Assembly: GCA_001600635.1 (NCBI GenBank)
Contig: BCKL01000015.1
Span: 124,001 to 188,000, forward strand
Direction: 5' to 3'
DNA: 64,000 nucleotides
Source: Leucosporidium creatinivorum
Taxonomy: Eukaryota; Basidiomycota; Microbotryomycetes; Leucosporidiales; Leucosporidiaceae
Of the stretch, positions 12,488-23,478 are shown one piece after another. A program made the translations under genes and the position numbers. Each line of letters begins with the position of its first letter. Positions within the stretch are counted from its first letter, which is position 1. The notes below the pieces were generated by a model. That model was not told where the DNA came from, did no database searches, and saw nothing but the letters and a program-made list of their open reading frames with translations.

Positions 12488-14936
12488 CTACCACCCATCG
12501 CTCGTCTGTCCCGCTCCCCCTGCTCCTCCTGCACCACCATAGCCCGGCGCCGGGCTCCTCCCTCCGTAACTCGGGAACGGCGTCGCTCCACTCGCCTGCT
12601 GCTGTTGCTGCTGGCCTCCATATCCTCCTCCTCCTCCCGCGCCGCCATAATTGTACCCACCCCCACCCTGACTCGGCGGCTGATACCCTCCATAAGCCCC
12701 ACCGCCCGGCGCAGCTCCTCCATCCCATCCTCCTCCTCCTCCGCCCCCAGCGTTCCATCCCCCTCCAGCGCCTGATGAAGCAGCAGCGGCCGCTTGCTCT
12801 TCGGCTTCGGCGGCGGCCGCGGCGTCGGGGTCGGAGAGAGCGAGGAGGGAGCGCGAGATGGATGCGAGGTTGAGGATTAGCGAGTCGATGCCCTGTTTGC
12901 GGTGAGGAAGGGCAGGGAGGAGAGGGCGAGCGACGGTGAGAGAGGGAGAGGGAGGGAAAGGAGGAGGGGCGAGAAGGGAGAAAAGGGAGTAAGGAGACAA
13001 GACACAACAAGGAGAGGAGCAAAGTCAGCGTCCATCCTATTCCCCATCCCTCCTTCCTCGCTCCGCACGCTTCCCCCTTCTGACACCCAACTCTCGGCGC
13101 GAACATCCTTCGATCAGATCTCGCACCAAGGACACTCTGCGCTCACTCACCTTGCTAACAATCTCCTGCGGCGGCAGCTGGCCCACACTCTCGACATCAA
13201 AGTAGAACCTCGAAGGCTTGGCGTTAAAGTCAAAGGGGTCCGAGCCGTCCTTTGCTGGTTCGCGCTCGTACTGTCGTTCGGGGAGCGAGGGGAGAGAAGA
13301 GGGGACAGCGAAGAATGAAGAGGCGAGGTAAAGGTGCGGTGCGAGAGGTCGAGGTAGGAAGATGGACGTATTAAAGGGGGAGTCCACTGTCAGCGTCCGC
13401 CTCGTCGCTCGGCACTCGCAAAGTCCAAAAGCTGCTCACCTGGCCATTCCCACTAACCGGCCACTCATCCACGGGGTTGGTGCCCACCTCGAACCACAGA
13501 TCCGTATGCCTCAACTTGTTGTAGGGGTCGTATTCGAACCCGACGGCGGCGCAGGGGGACCATTTGGCGTGTTCGAGGGCGCGGCCCTGTGGCGTTCGAA
13601 TGGAGTGCGGCGAGGGGGATGAGTAGGAGCGAGAGGTGTGAGGGGTAGAAGGGAATAGGCCGGGAGAGGAAGAGGAAGAGGGCGAAGGGAGAAGGAGGAG
13701 GGACAGGGTCAGCGCCGAGCTCCGTCAAGAGAGAGGGCAGAGGGAGAGCGAGGACCCACCTTGACAGCAATACACCTCATATCGATCTCCTGCCCCTTGC
13801 CCAGCTTGACCAACAAGATGCCCTTCTCCCTCTCCGGTGCTGTTTCAGCGCGCGCCCAAAGGTCAGCTCTACTCCTTGCTTCTCCCTTTCCTCTCTTACT
13901 CACAGAAGCTCGGCCCCCCAACCCCCAATCCCCCACTCGTATCCTCCCCCTCGATAACCAACATCTGCGTAGTGACCTCCATGATGCGATCTTCGGTGCA
14001 CTTGGCTTTGAGGGTCAGGACGACGGAACACCGCGGGCAGTAGGAGTCGCAGTCGCAGTCCTGTTGTAGTCGTCGGGTATGAGTGAGGTGGATCAGTTGA
14101 GAGGAGAGGTGGATAGATGGCGGGGCAAGGAAAGGGAAAGCGGAGGTCAGCGAAGTGGGCTTGGGCGGGGGAAACAGTAGCAGCAGCAACGCGCGACTGC
14201 AAGCGATGGAACGCAGCTCAGTTTCAACCCAGCAGCCCTCCTCACCCCACTCTGTAGCGAGGTGCAGAGAGACCGCGAAGGTGAGAGCGAGGCGCGTCTT
14301 GTTCCCGGCTTCGGAGCGCGCCGAGGCGGCCTGGGAGGCTACAGCTAGAGCAGCGGCTCACGAACTCGAACAGCAACAAAAACCCATCTCCTACAGGGAG
14401 ACAGGCCCCCGCCGCTGCCCGCGCCTGGCTCAGCTGCTCGTGGCCCGCCGCGCTGCGCTTGCTGCTGCTCCTGCTCGGCTCCCTTCCCTACAGCCTCGCA
14501 GCATAGCACCCCAGACTCACCCTATTGTAGTTAACCACCCTCTTTTCCATCCCACTCGACTTCAACGGTACCATGCCCAGCCTATGCGCAATCATCTCAT
14601 CCGGCAATACACTGCTGTTCTCGTTGATTTGGACTTGGTCGATGGCCAACGTCTCGATAGAGGAGATCATCGTTCGGCGGAGAGAGTTGGCCAGGCTGTT
14701 GTAAGGGTGTACAGGGAGCAGCGAGGGGGGGAGAGCGAGGAGGAGTGTTTGGCAGTCAGCGAGTCAGCTGGAAGGCTACAGAACTGCAGGAAGCCGTGGC
14801 AAGATAGAAGAACATACGCGAGATGTACCCCATCCAGTACAAACGCACAGCGCTCATGATCCAATTGATTGACTCGAATCTTGAGCTCTGAGCCATCGTG
14901 GGTGGTGGGAGGCGAGAGGGCCAGGTCCGATTGCAT
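12488..14936 (-). CDS. RPB3: RNA polymerase II subunit RPB3
   Basis: This alpha-like assembly-platform subunit of Pol II pairs with Rpb11. Seven exons (14936-14818, 14695-14521, 14060-13904, 13839-13760, 13586-13440, 13270-13151, 12892-12488) give 400 residues with the frame closing. Visible hallmarks are [20 protein letters not shown], then HDE-like [14 protein letters not shown], the zinc site [10 protein letters not shown] (spacing C-x-C-x3-C-x2-C as in yeast Rpb3), [12 protein letters not shown], and [18 protein letters not shown]. The third exon is preceded by a 460 bp intron, long for this window. Beyond the conserved core there is an extra tail of roughly 110 residues rich in Gly, Ala and Tyr with a run of six glutamines, absent from yeast Rpb3 (318 residues). 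Identity is certain; the role of the tail is unknown. Confidence 0.97.
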
Positions 14937-15088
14937 CTTGAGCTGTAGCCTGTCTGCTGGGCTCTGTTGGAAGAGCTAAAGAGGTACAGAAACGAGGCGA
15001 CGAGGGGGCGGAGGCGAGAGACGAGACGACGACGAGGAGGTGTGGGAGAGGCCAAGAGCTGAGAGATCTGAGAGCGGCCGCGAGAGGG

Positions 15089-16080
15089 TTGGCTTTTGAC
15101 CGTTCACTGCTGCTTGACTACAGTTTCAGGCACGCTTCGACTGAACTATCAAACTACAGACTGCTTCCTCACTCTGCTGCTCTGCTACACTTCAGATTTC
15201 GCCCGTCCAAAAGAGCTCGCCTTCTCTCATTACGTTCCCTCGCTCGCTCGGCTGGTACAGAGGGGCGGTCGCTCGGCTGGTACAGAGGGGCGGTCGCAGG
15301 GGGTTGAGCAGGTGGTGTTGGCTCATAGTGAGTTGGTGCTGCCGCTCTGAGACCTCTGCCCTGCGCCTATACGTTCGCCGAGCCCATCACTCGCCGACCT
15401 GCCTTCGAGTCAGCTCGCTCGCTCAGAGCTTAACCGCGGGGAGAGGGAGCTGAGCTCGGCTACTGCTGCATCGTGTAGGCTGGAGCTGAGTTACAGCTTC
15501 CGGAACAGCTCCTCGCTGATGATCCCGCCCCTTAAGCCTCTCGGCGAGACTCTCGCACTGCCTCGCTGCCCGAACCCAAGCCGCAGCTCACCTGGCCGTC
15601 GACCCGCTCAGCAGCTCGACTCCTCGCTCAGAGGGGTCTGGGATGTGAGCTGACCACCGTCTGGTGAGGCTGCAGCGCCCATCCTTGCCCTCCCAGTCTC
15701 TTCAGCTGCCTCGGCGCGGTCTCCACTCCGCTCTCTCGGCTCGCTTCGTCGGCTGGTCGGCTGGCGGGGGGGACGAAATGCTGGTGTCGAGCCACTCCGG
15801 TTCGCATCACCTTTTTCAAGGGCTCCATGCGCGCGCACCCCAGCCTTTTCTCCGCCGGCAGCTTGATCGCCGACAAGTCTCTGTCCTGCTCCTGCTCTGC
15901 GGACCTCTCGGCGCTTATCGAGGGGTTTGTGAAGCTGGAGACGACAATTCCTTTTCTATGTTGATCAGAGATACGGAGCACTTGACTTTCTTGCGGTCCT
16001 CTGTATCTGCAGCTCTCGTCAAGCTCCGGCGTATTTCGGAGCCGAGCACCCTTTGCCTTCGCAAGGCGTGTTTCCGCTGA
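15089..16080 (+). repeat. Anonymous duplicated segment, copy A (inverted copy at 45.4-46.4 kb)
   Basis: About 1 kb here matches the minus strand of 46380-45400. Shared landmarks in the same order include CTATCAAACTACAGACTG, GCTGCTCTGCT, TCGTTCGCCGACC-like, GAGCTG with a GGTCTGGGATG-like core, and CTTCGTCGGCTGG with GGCTGGCGGG. Both copies converge on the 3' end of a DUF6534 gene. Open frames exist (15664-16080 in A, 45396-45848 in B) but share little protein similarity, so I cannot decide between a decayed gene and a conserved transcribed spacer. Confidence 0.6.
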
Positions 16081-16169
16081 TGTGGCCTTGAGACGACGAA
16101 ATAACAGATAGCAGACTTCTCCTCACAACGAGTTTCGACGCAGCAACCGAACCTCCAACCAGGCAAGGA

Positions 16170-17961
16170 CTAAAAATTGCGAAGCTCGTGCTCCTCCTGC
16201 TTTGTTCCTCGTCGATCCTGACGCCAGCGAGGGACAGCGCGAGTCAGCAATGGGACGAGCGGAATGAGGCGCAGTTAACTTACGGGCTGGTCAAAGTGGA
16301 TGGCAACGGGGTTGCGGTTCAGCGCGGCCACCTCCTGCTCCCACGGCTGGCGAGCACTCTCGACGTCGACCGAGATGTTCTGGGTGCGTCTGTGGGGGAG
16401 AGGAAAAAGAAGGGTCAGCTACAGAGCGTCGAGCTCGACTCAGAGACAGCTCACGAGACATGAACGTCGAGCTTGTCTCGAGCGCTCTTCGAGGCGGTAG
16501 GCTTCCAGTCTGAGACCTGGCCGACGGGGGTTGAGCCAGTGGTGAGCCCTCCTTCTCCAGATCCTTGACGGCGAGTGAGCGAGATGAGGAGGGAGTAGAC
16601 GTAGATGCTATCGGGACGAAACGAGTCAGTTTGAACTTTGAACGCCGAGCGCCGAGATTCGACGAGCCCAAACTTACGGCGAGACGAGGAAACCGGGAAG
16701 GGCGAACCAGAGTCCTGAGACGGTAGGTGTGAGTAGAAGAGGCGGCAGTTGAATCTGAACGAGCAAAGAAAGTGTGTTGGTCTGCACGGCGCGGAGGACG
16801 ATCTGTCTGAAGGCGTCGCCAGTTGTGGTGAACTTGGGAGTGCGGAAGATGAGGTAGTAGGTCAAAGAGACAGTGATGATGATGTCGGAGGCGCTGTGGG
16901 GTGTAGAGATGGGTGATGATGGCCGAGGTTGAGAGTGAAAGAGTGAATGGAGGTTTGAGTGAGGTTGAGAAGCCAAGGTTAGCACGCAACTAGGGCGATG
17001 AATACAGCCTTAGAGCCACTTACATGGCACTAGCGAACCACAAGTATGCGACAGGGCTGCAGTGGAAGGGCATAGTGAGCTGTTGAGCTTTCGGCGGTCG
17101 CGTCAACTTCGGCTTACAAGAGCTTGCCCAGTGTATCCATAGTATGCATGGTCCTGGAGAGGTTGGTGAGGTAGAGTACTGTTGCCCATCCAGTGAATGC
17201 CAAGACGGAGACAACAGCAGGGATGACCCAGGCTGAAGCGGGAAGATGGTCAGCGAGGCGGCTCGGCGCCGAATCGAGCTGGCAATCCAGGAATCTCACC
17301 AAAGCGCCCTCCAAAGCCTGCTGCAATCCTGTAAATTCTCCAGCCGTAAAATAGCTGAACAATCAAGGCCACTGTACCCTGTAGATGACAAGGTCTGCCT
17401 CAGCAAAGGCGTCGCCGAAGCTTGGAGGCGACCGAAGCTCGGGAAGCGCTCACCGACTGCCAGGGCAATTGTTTGAGCTGCCAAGGGACTGCACCAAGAG
17501 CAAGGGGGTTGGCAAAGTTGGTGACGACCCAGTTCCACACCCAAGAAGCGTTGATGCCCTGCACAAACCAGCCGCTAATTAGCTCCGAGTCGGCGCCGAG
17601 TGTTCAATTCCGGCGCCTGAGACTCACCGTCTCCAGGAGCAACAAGGTAGTCAGTACTCCTACAAGCGCTTTAAATACCCACTTGTCGTCTGGGAAGCGG
17701 CGCATGTAGTTGCCTCTGCGACGAGCAAGCAAGAAAGACATCAGTTGCTGCTCGGCCAACGTCGACTATGCGACGGTCAGACTCACACTTCAGAGAGCAC
17801 GATTCCCATGGTAAAGAACGAGATGAGAGTTGAAACGACCTGTGGCGAGAGCATAGGTCAGCTCGCTTCAACCTGCGCCGAGCGGGTCCACTTGCCAGCG
17901 CTCCAAGGGAGTTGCTAAAGTCGGGCAGCTGAGGGACCTGAGGGAGCTGAGTGGACGCCAT
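16170..17961 (-). CDS. DUF6534-type multi-pass membrane protein, copy A
   Basis: This belongs to a fungal family of polytopic membrane proteins of unknown function. Eleven exons (17961-17896, 17839-17787, 17715-17628, 17558-17454, 17378-17300, 17232-17118, 17056-17024, 16893-16678, 16607-16455, 16389-16284, 16217-16170) give 353 residues. About seven hydrophobic segments are visible. The DUF6534-like block is ASDIIITVSLTYYLIF, then TPKFTTTGDAFRQ and VQTNTLSLLVQIQLPPLL. The cytosolic tail ends EEHELRNF, shared with copy B. The first donor is GC (GCAAGT) where copy B has GTGAGT, giving a GC-AG intron. This copy looks intact; copy B has lost part of the region. Function, ligand and location are inferred only from hydrophobicity. 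Confidence 0.85.
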
Positions 17962-18343
17962 GTTGCTTGGAGAAGGTGGTGGTAGGAGACAGAGAGCTGG
18001 GAGAGGCGCAAGGACAACTGGCGAGCGCAAAGCACAGACGAGGACCAAGCTGAGCACAGGCCTCCGCCGAGCTTGTTCCGCGCAGTTTCGGGGACGAGCG
18101 AGGGGGGCCCAAGCTGAATTCACACAGACCCCATAGAAAACTGAGACGCTGGTGAAGGTAGATCACAGAAAGGGAGAGAAGAGGAGGAGAAAGAGCGGTG
18201 AACGACAGTAGACCTGCTCGGCGCTCAGCTGTCGGCCTCCTCCCAGCAACAGCAGACTTCTTTCGTCGGGCGGAGGGGAAAGACGGACAAAACCAGATTG
18301 GCTTCGCGTCCCCACGAACGAGCTCCACGCTAAGCGGCCGGCA
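17962..18343. other. Upstream region of DUF6534 copy A
   Basis: No gene was recognised. The minus strand reads an open frame upstream of the start codon with a KLRGTSS-like patch that also occurs in the leader of copy B (about 43720), so the duplication extends into the 5' flank. Confidence 0.4.
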
Positions 18344-18736
18344 CTAGTGGGAGATGAAGAGTGATTGGAGGTTCAAAGGGGCAATTGAGCTGATGTTAGC
18401 GAGAGACATCCCACCGGCTTCGAGCGGCTCGACCACCAGATCGTGGACTAAGAGGGCACAATGTGGACGCCAGCGAAAGAGCGAAAGAGAGGACTCGTGC
18501 GCTTCCTCGGGTCCCAGTCTCGGACTTGAAGATGGCGCCTCGCTTCTCGCTACATCTGCCACCTCAGACTCGAGCTCTGCACGAAGTCGAGTCAGGTTTG
18601 CCAGTTCGGTAATCTGAAATTTACGAACTGCTACAAGTCGACTCGTCAGCACCAGCTCTCGGGCGATCGAAGATGAAAGCTCGGCGATGGCAAGTGCTCG
18701 CTGCGAGCGTCGAGATGAAGCTACATGAAGTTCCAT
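18344..18736 (-). CDS. Hypothetical small protein
   Basis: An open frame from ATG 18736 runs to TAG 18344-18346. It is also compatible with one short intron (donor GTAAAT near 18622, branch CCTGAC, acceptor TGCAG near 18575). The N-terminal part is helix-prone (ALAIAELSSSIARELVL, then LRAELESEVADVA). I recognise no family. It is divergent from coiled-coil copy 2, with about 150 bp between the starts. It could equally be non-coding. Confidence 0.3.
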   Translation of the reverse strand: MELHVASSRRSQRALAIAELSSSIARELVLTSRLVAVRKFQITELANLTRLRAELESEVADVARSEAPSSSPRLGPEEAHESSLSLFRWRPHCALLVHDLVVEPLEAGGMSLANISSIAPLNLQSLFISH

Positions 18737-18887
18737 GGGAGCGTCAGAGCGCCTAGAATGAACTGGAGAAGAGCTCGGGCGGGTCAATGACATGACTGTA
18801 GATGTCAGGGCGTATCAAGTCGAGCCGTTTCGCCCTTCTCGTCTTTCTCCCTCCTCCGCTTCTCGTCGTTTCAACAACTCGCCTCCG

Positions 18888-20719
18888 ATGGTCAAGAATC
18901 TCTACGCGCCCCGAGCAGACAAGAGGGATCGCAGGGACGACAGCACGAAAGCCAAGCAGGACAGCCTCGCGCAGAGACGCGAGGGGAGAGAACTCGAGGA
19001 CGGGCGAGCGTTGATCAAGTCGCTCGAGGAGAAGCTTCAGGCGGCGAGGGCTTGCAGAGGAGGGTCCACGGAGCAGGGGCGCTATTTGGAGACGTCTGGT
19101 GAGCTTCAGTTGGCGGAGCAGCACCTCAAGGACGAGCAAAAGAGGGTGAGCGGTTCGTGAATGAGCCGAGGCGGAGGAGAGCTGACGTTCGCACTGCAGG
19201 TCTCGCGCCTCGAAGCAGAGCTGAAAGAGCAAAAACGAGCTACTACCGCTGTAGAGGGATCGACCGCCGTCATCCCTTCCTTCGACGACCCTCAAGCCAC
19301 GACCGAACGCCTCGCCCAAGACGCTTCGCAGGCTCGAACGGCGGTCAAGCAGAAGGAGGAGGAGCTTCTGCAGCCCGCGCACAAGCTTAGAGTTCTACAG
19401 CTAGTGCTCGATTTCCTCACTAAGTCCTCCGCCGTCGAGGAGAAACCTGCCGAGCTCTACGTGCGCCGAGCCTCCTTTAGCCATCGCCGAACAGAGCACG
19501 CTGAACCTCTGCTCGCTCACAGCTATCTCCCGGAAGCAACATGTTCGACGCGGAAGGTGGCTCGGCCTCCTACCAATCTGACTTGAGCACCATCTGGGCC
19601 AAGGCGGGGCAAGCTCTCCCTGCGCCGATCTCCTTGGTTCGTAACGAAACTCACTCGTCAGCGATGAAGGCTGACACGATTGTCGGTCACTCTCAGAAAC
19701 GCACTATCATCAACATCAGCGGACCCGGAGACAAGCTCGAAACGCCCTTCTTACCTCCCGAGCCAACTTCCGCCTCCCTCACCGCCGAGTACCCTCATCC
19801 AGTCGCCTACCTTCGATCGCTCATGGGAGTGCGCGGCAAGTCGCTCTCAGGCACTTTGACTGCAGAGATGGAGCTCGTCCACCATGCTATTCTGCTGGCG
19901 ACGAAGATGCTCGAGCTGGATCTTGCCGAAGGCGAGCGATGGGCGGGTCGATTTCTCCAGGGAGACCAGTCTGCCACAGACAGCGTCACTATCGGGTACA
20001 TGGAGATTAGCTACCATGCTACGGGTGGAGGGAGGTATCTCTACTCTGTGTGAGTCCGAGTCTACTTCCACTAACTCCCGGGCGCCGAGCTTTGCAGTTC
20101 GGATGGCTGATGAGCTTGCTGATCTCCACAGGGACTTTCCCTTCCTGAAGATTGCTCTCGCAGCCTCTTTGATCTACGCTCGCCAGCTCGAGCTTCCGCT
20201 GCAGGCTGCGAGGCAAGTCTCGCCGTCTCGTCTCGGAAGGCAGCGCCGAGGCCGAAACTGATCCTTCTGTCATCACAGGCTCGCGGCTCATCAAGAATCG
20301 ATGGAGGCCTCGAAGGAGATCTTGGAGCAGCTCAACGGAGCTCGTGGAGTGCTCAAGCAGGCCGAGGACCGTTGCTTGAAGCTGAGGGAGGAACTGGCTT
20401 CGGCGAAGGGCAAGCTCTCTCGTCGTGCGCTCATCTCGCTTCAGCTCTCCTCGCCAGCTCTAGGAAGCTAAACCATTGGTTTCACACAGGCACTCCGGTT
20501 ACCTCCCCGCTTCAGACTCTCTCCTCTAACTCGACAGCGACGACAAGCTTCGCTCTCGGGAAACTGGCGTCGACGGCCAAGCAGCTCAACGAGACGATCT
20601 TGGCGCTACGCAAGAGCAACTGTGCGCTATGTCTCATCCCGTATACCGAAGAAGAGACGCTAACCCTGCTTCGGTTGATAGTAGAGCTGTGCATGCGCTT
20701 GACGGGCGGCGAGAAGTGA
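18888..20719 (+). CDS. MVK coiled-coil family, copy 2 (intact)
   Basis: Function unknown. Six exons (18888-19145, 19200-19460, 19523-20049, 20132-20212, 20279-20409, 20490-20719) give 495 residues. The N terminus is MVKNLYAPRADKRDRRD, then the family signature RREGRELEDGRALIKSLE and heptad-rich helix up to about residue 170. A globular middle domain follows (TIVGHSQKRT, PVAYLRSLMGV, ELDLAEGERWAGRFL), then a second coiled coil (EQLNGARGVLKQAEDR) and a helical end VELCMRLTGGEK. Introns 4 and 5 start with GC (20213, 20410); copy 3 has GT at both positions. By alignment with copy 3 a further 60 bp intron (20622-20681) may be removed, giving 475 residues; it is in frame, so both forms are readable. 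No homologue outside this window comes to mind. Confidence 0.8.
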
Positions 20720-21143
20720 GCGCTGAGCGCGCCGAGGCGGGGGGAAGGATGGACGACAGCTTACGATGCAAAGCGAGCTCGAGCCTCACATGGCGTGAGA
20801 AGTGAGACAACGAAGAGACAGCGAGCAGAGAAGGGCTTTGCAGCTCAGCTCGAGTCGCAGCTCGTCTCTCCCTTCGCTCGGCTCAGTTCTCTCACTGTCC
20901 ACCACTTCCGAGTTCTGCAAAATCATGTAAAGCACTCTGATGTTGACGAAGGTACTAGAACGAAAGGTGTGTGTTGTGAGACGTGGAGGAAGAGCAAGAC
21001 GACAATACGAGGGAGGAGGGGGAGGTCGAGCAAGAGGGGCGCGAAAACCTAAAAACAAGGGGTATCGTGGTAGGTCGATCCTGTGGGTAGGTAGGTGGGC
21101 GTATAGGCATAGTGGGTATGACCGAAAGCGAGAGCTAGCCTGC
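20720..21143. other. Convergent intergenic spacer
   Basis: This gap lies between the 3' ends of the coiled-coil gene and the RhoGAP gene. I see no gene or repeat in it. Confidence 0.4.
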
Positions 21144-22972
21144 TCAACTCCGCAGATTCTCCTTCTCCTTCCTCTCCCTGCTCCTCGAGCCGTCGCTCCT
21201 CGCCGTCTGCATCGTCGTTGTCGGACTGCCGGTGGACTGCGGTGTGAGGTGCTGTTGGTCGTGTACTGGTGTCGGGACGGGGATGGGCGTAGGCGCAGGA
21301 GGAGTGGATTCGGCGTTGGGTGGGGTAGGGCCGTTACGACGAGGTTTCGACCGGCGGGAGTTGGGATTTGGGGAGCCGGAGGGAGAATCGGAGGCGTGTG
21401 CGGGGGACGAGCCTGTGATTGTCGAGTCAGTAGCTGGAAGCGAAAGCAACGGCGATCTCGAATTCACCTTCGGCGTCACCCTTTCCACTCCGCCCCGGCA
21501 GCGTCTTACTCCTCTTGACCTTCCCATTCCCCCCATCCTGACTCTTCCTCAACCTCCTCCTCTCCACGCTCTTCTCACTCCCCCTCCTCGCCAAATCAGC
21601 ACCTCCAGCAGCAGCTTCCCTCCGCTCCAACTCAGCCGCCGGTCCCGCCATCCCCACCGCCCTCGCTCCCGATCCACTCGAGCTCCCTCCAGGACCACTC
21701 GCTCCATAGCCACTATCCTCCGTCGTCTCCCTCCCCTTGGAGCTCTTCAACGGCGGCTCCAAACCCAGCATAAAGTGCGCCTGCTGCTCAATCAAGAACT
21801 CCAGCACCTCCTTGCCCCTGCCATGCTCCCCTGCTCCTTCAGCCGCCCTCGCTCCAGCTCCACTACTCCTATTCGGCACTTGTCCCCCCACAAATCCAGG
21901 GAACCCAAGCAACGCTCCTTCCCCTCCTGAACCGCCCTTGCCTGTCCCTTCTCGGCGAGTAGAGACGAGTCCAGGTTGGAACACGACGGCGAGGTTGGAA
22001 GCGGTCATTAGGTTTGCGGAGGCCGAGCGGACAAAGACGGAGAGGAAGTCGAGGAGGTAGAGGAGGAGGTAGCGCGAGGAGGGGGGCAGGAGGGTGATGA
22101 GGTGCTGGTAGGCGGCTATTGCTTCGGCTTCGGGGAGGTTGCGTTCTGTTGTTGGATAACAAGGAGACGATTAGCAAGAGCGACCGAACGTAGAAGAGAC
22201 AACCACGGACGAAGGACGGCGGTGAAGTCGAGGTAGAGGTCGGCGGGAATGACGGGCTCCTGGAGACGTCCGAAAGGGAGGTCAGTGGGGTGCTGGAAAG
22301 CACGGAGATGAAGGTACACACCGGCATTTGGTTGAGATACCTCCTCAACACGCTAGCAGCATCATGCACGCTGTAGCCCGTCCAATCGAGGTCCTTGCCA
22401 TATCTCGGCGGTTCATCAAAGAGGGTCTGAAGCTGGTTGATGCGCTTGTTGGATCCTGATACACGGAAGATTCCCTCGGTTTGGGTGGCTGTATTGCAGA
22501 GAAGGTCAGTCTCACTGATGAGCGTGCGCGGAGACAAAGCGACAGAGCCATGAGACGCACCTGTCTCTTTGAGCATCATTCCGCATTTCGCGACGACGAT
22601 GGGGACGTAGCCGTAGACGTAGGGCTTGCCGTCACTATGAGAGCCAGCGTCGAGGATTAGTACGCGTTCTAACTCGCTACAAGAAGAGCGAGAGACGGGA
22701 GAGAGAGAGAAGCGAACGCACGGTCCGACCATGGAGATAGCCACTGAAGCATACTTCAAGCTCTGCTCTGGACTAACGCCAAACACTCTGCCTTCGCCGC
22801 TGCTGCCCTGCGGTAAGCCTCGGCCTGCAGGTTGATAGGGAGGGGGAGCCGGGCGCGGGTTGTTGGTGCTGGTCGAAGCTGTTGGCGATGAGGACGAGTG
22901 GGATTTGGTGAAAGCTTTCCACCACTTGAGTAGCGAGGCTTTGCTCGGAGGTGGAGCGTCGTAGCTCGACAT
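21144..22972 (-). CDS. RhoGAP protein, Sac7/Bag7 type
   Basis: This GTPase-activating protein is probably for Rho1-type GTPases, which control cell-wall synthesis and actin. Six exons (22972-22722, 22634-22561, 22488-22322, 22259-22211, 22145-21468, 21412-21144) give 495 residues. The RhoGAP domain spans about residues 65-240: FGVSPEQSLKYASVAISMV, YVPIVVAKCGMML, the arginine finger in EGIFRVSGSNKR, YGKDLDWTGYSVHDAAS and LRRYLNQMPEPVIP, then SNLAVVFQPGL. This wording is characteristic of the Sac7/Bag7 branch. The C-terminal half is Gly/Ser/Pro-rich and basic, presumably disordered. The fourth donor is GTCCGT. The substrate GTPase is inferred from the family. Confidence 0.9.
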
Positions 22973-23478
22973 GCTCCTGCTGTAGCTCGATACGAGAGCA
23001 GCGAGCGAGCGAGAGTCGACAGGAGGAGTGAGCGCGGAGGGAGAGGGAGGTGCGAGAGGACGAGGGATTGGTGAGCTGTAGGGAGATACGAGTGAGCACT
23101 ATTCTGTAAGACACCATACCCTGTGCTACTACTCACCTAGCTGTAACGAAGTAGAACCGAGAGAATCGCAGGAGACGAAGCTGTTGTTCGCGACGGCCGA
23201 CTCTTTGTGCGGAGCTCGCTCCTTTCGAGTTCGTCGCAAAGCTCGTTTCTGGATCTTTCTGCTGGTTCCCGATTTGACTGCTGCAGCGCGACCACCTCAG
23301 CAGAACAAGGTACAGACTCGACCCGCTATCTCGGGACGTCATCCAAGTCGACCTCTCGTCGGCGGTTCTGTAAAGCAACTGGCCACGACTGAGGTGCTGC
23401 CCGTGGACAGATCTGAATACACGGTATCGAGCTACAACAACATTTCTCTGCACAAGCCGACCTCGGTCCCCTCGGAAC
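22973..23478. other. Intergenic, no gene seen
   Basis: This lies between the RhoGAP start and the transporter 3' end. Short open frames on both strands lack coding character. Likely RhoGAP promoter and leader. Confidence 0.4.

Noticed and set aside
15664-16080. Open frame of 138 codons in the duplicated segment
   Set aside because: Its counterpart in the inverted copy is not conserved as protein, so coding is not supported.
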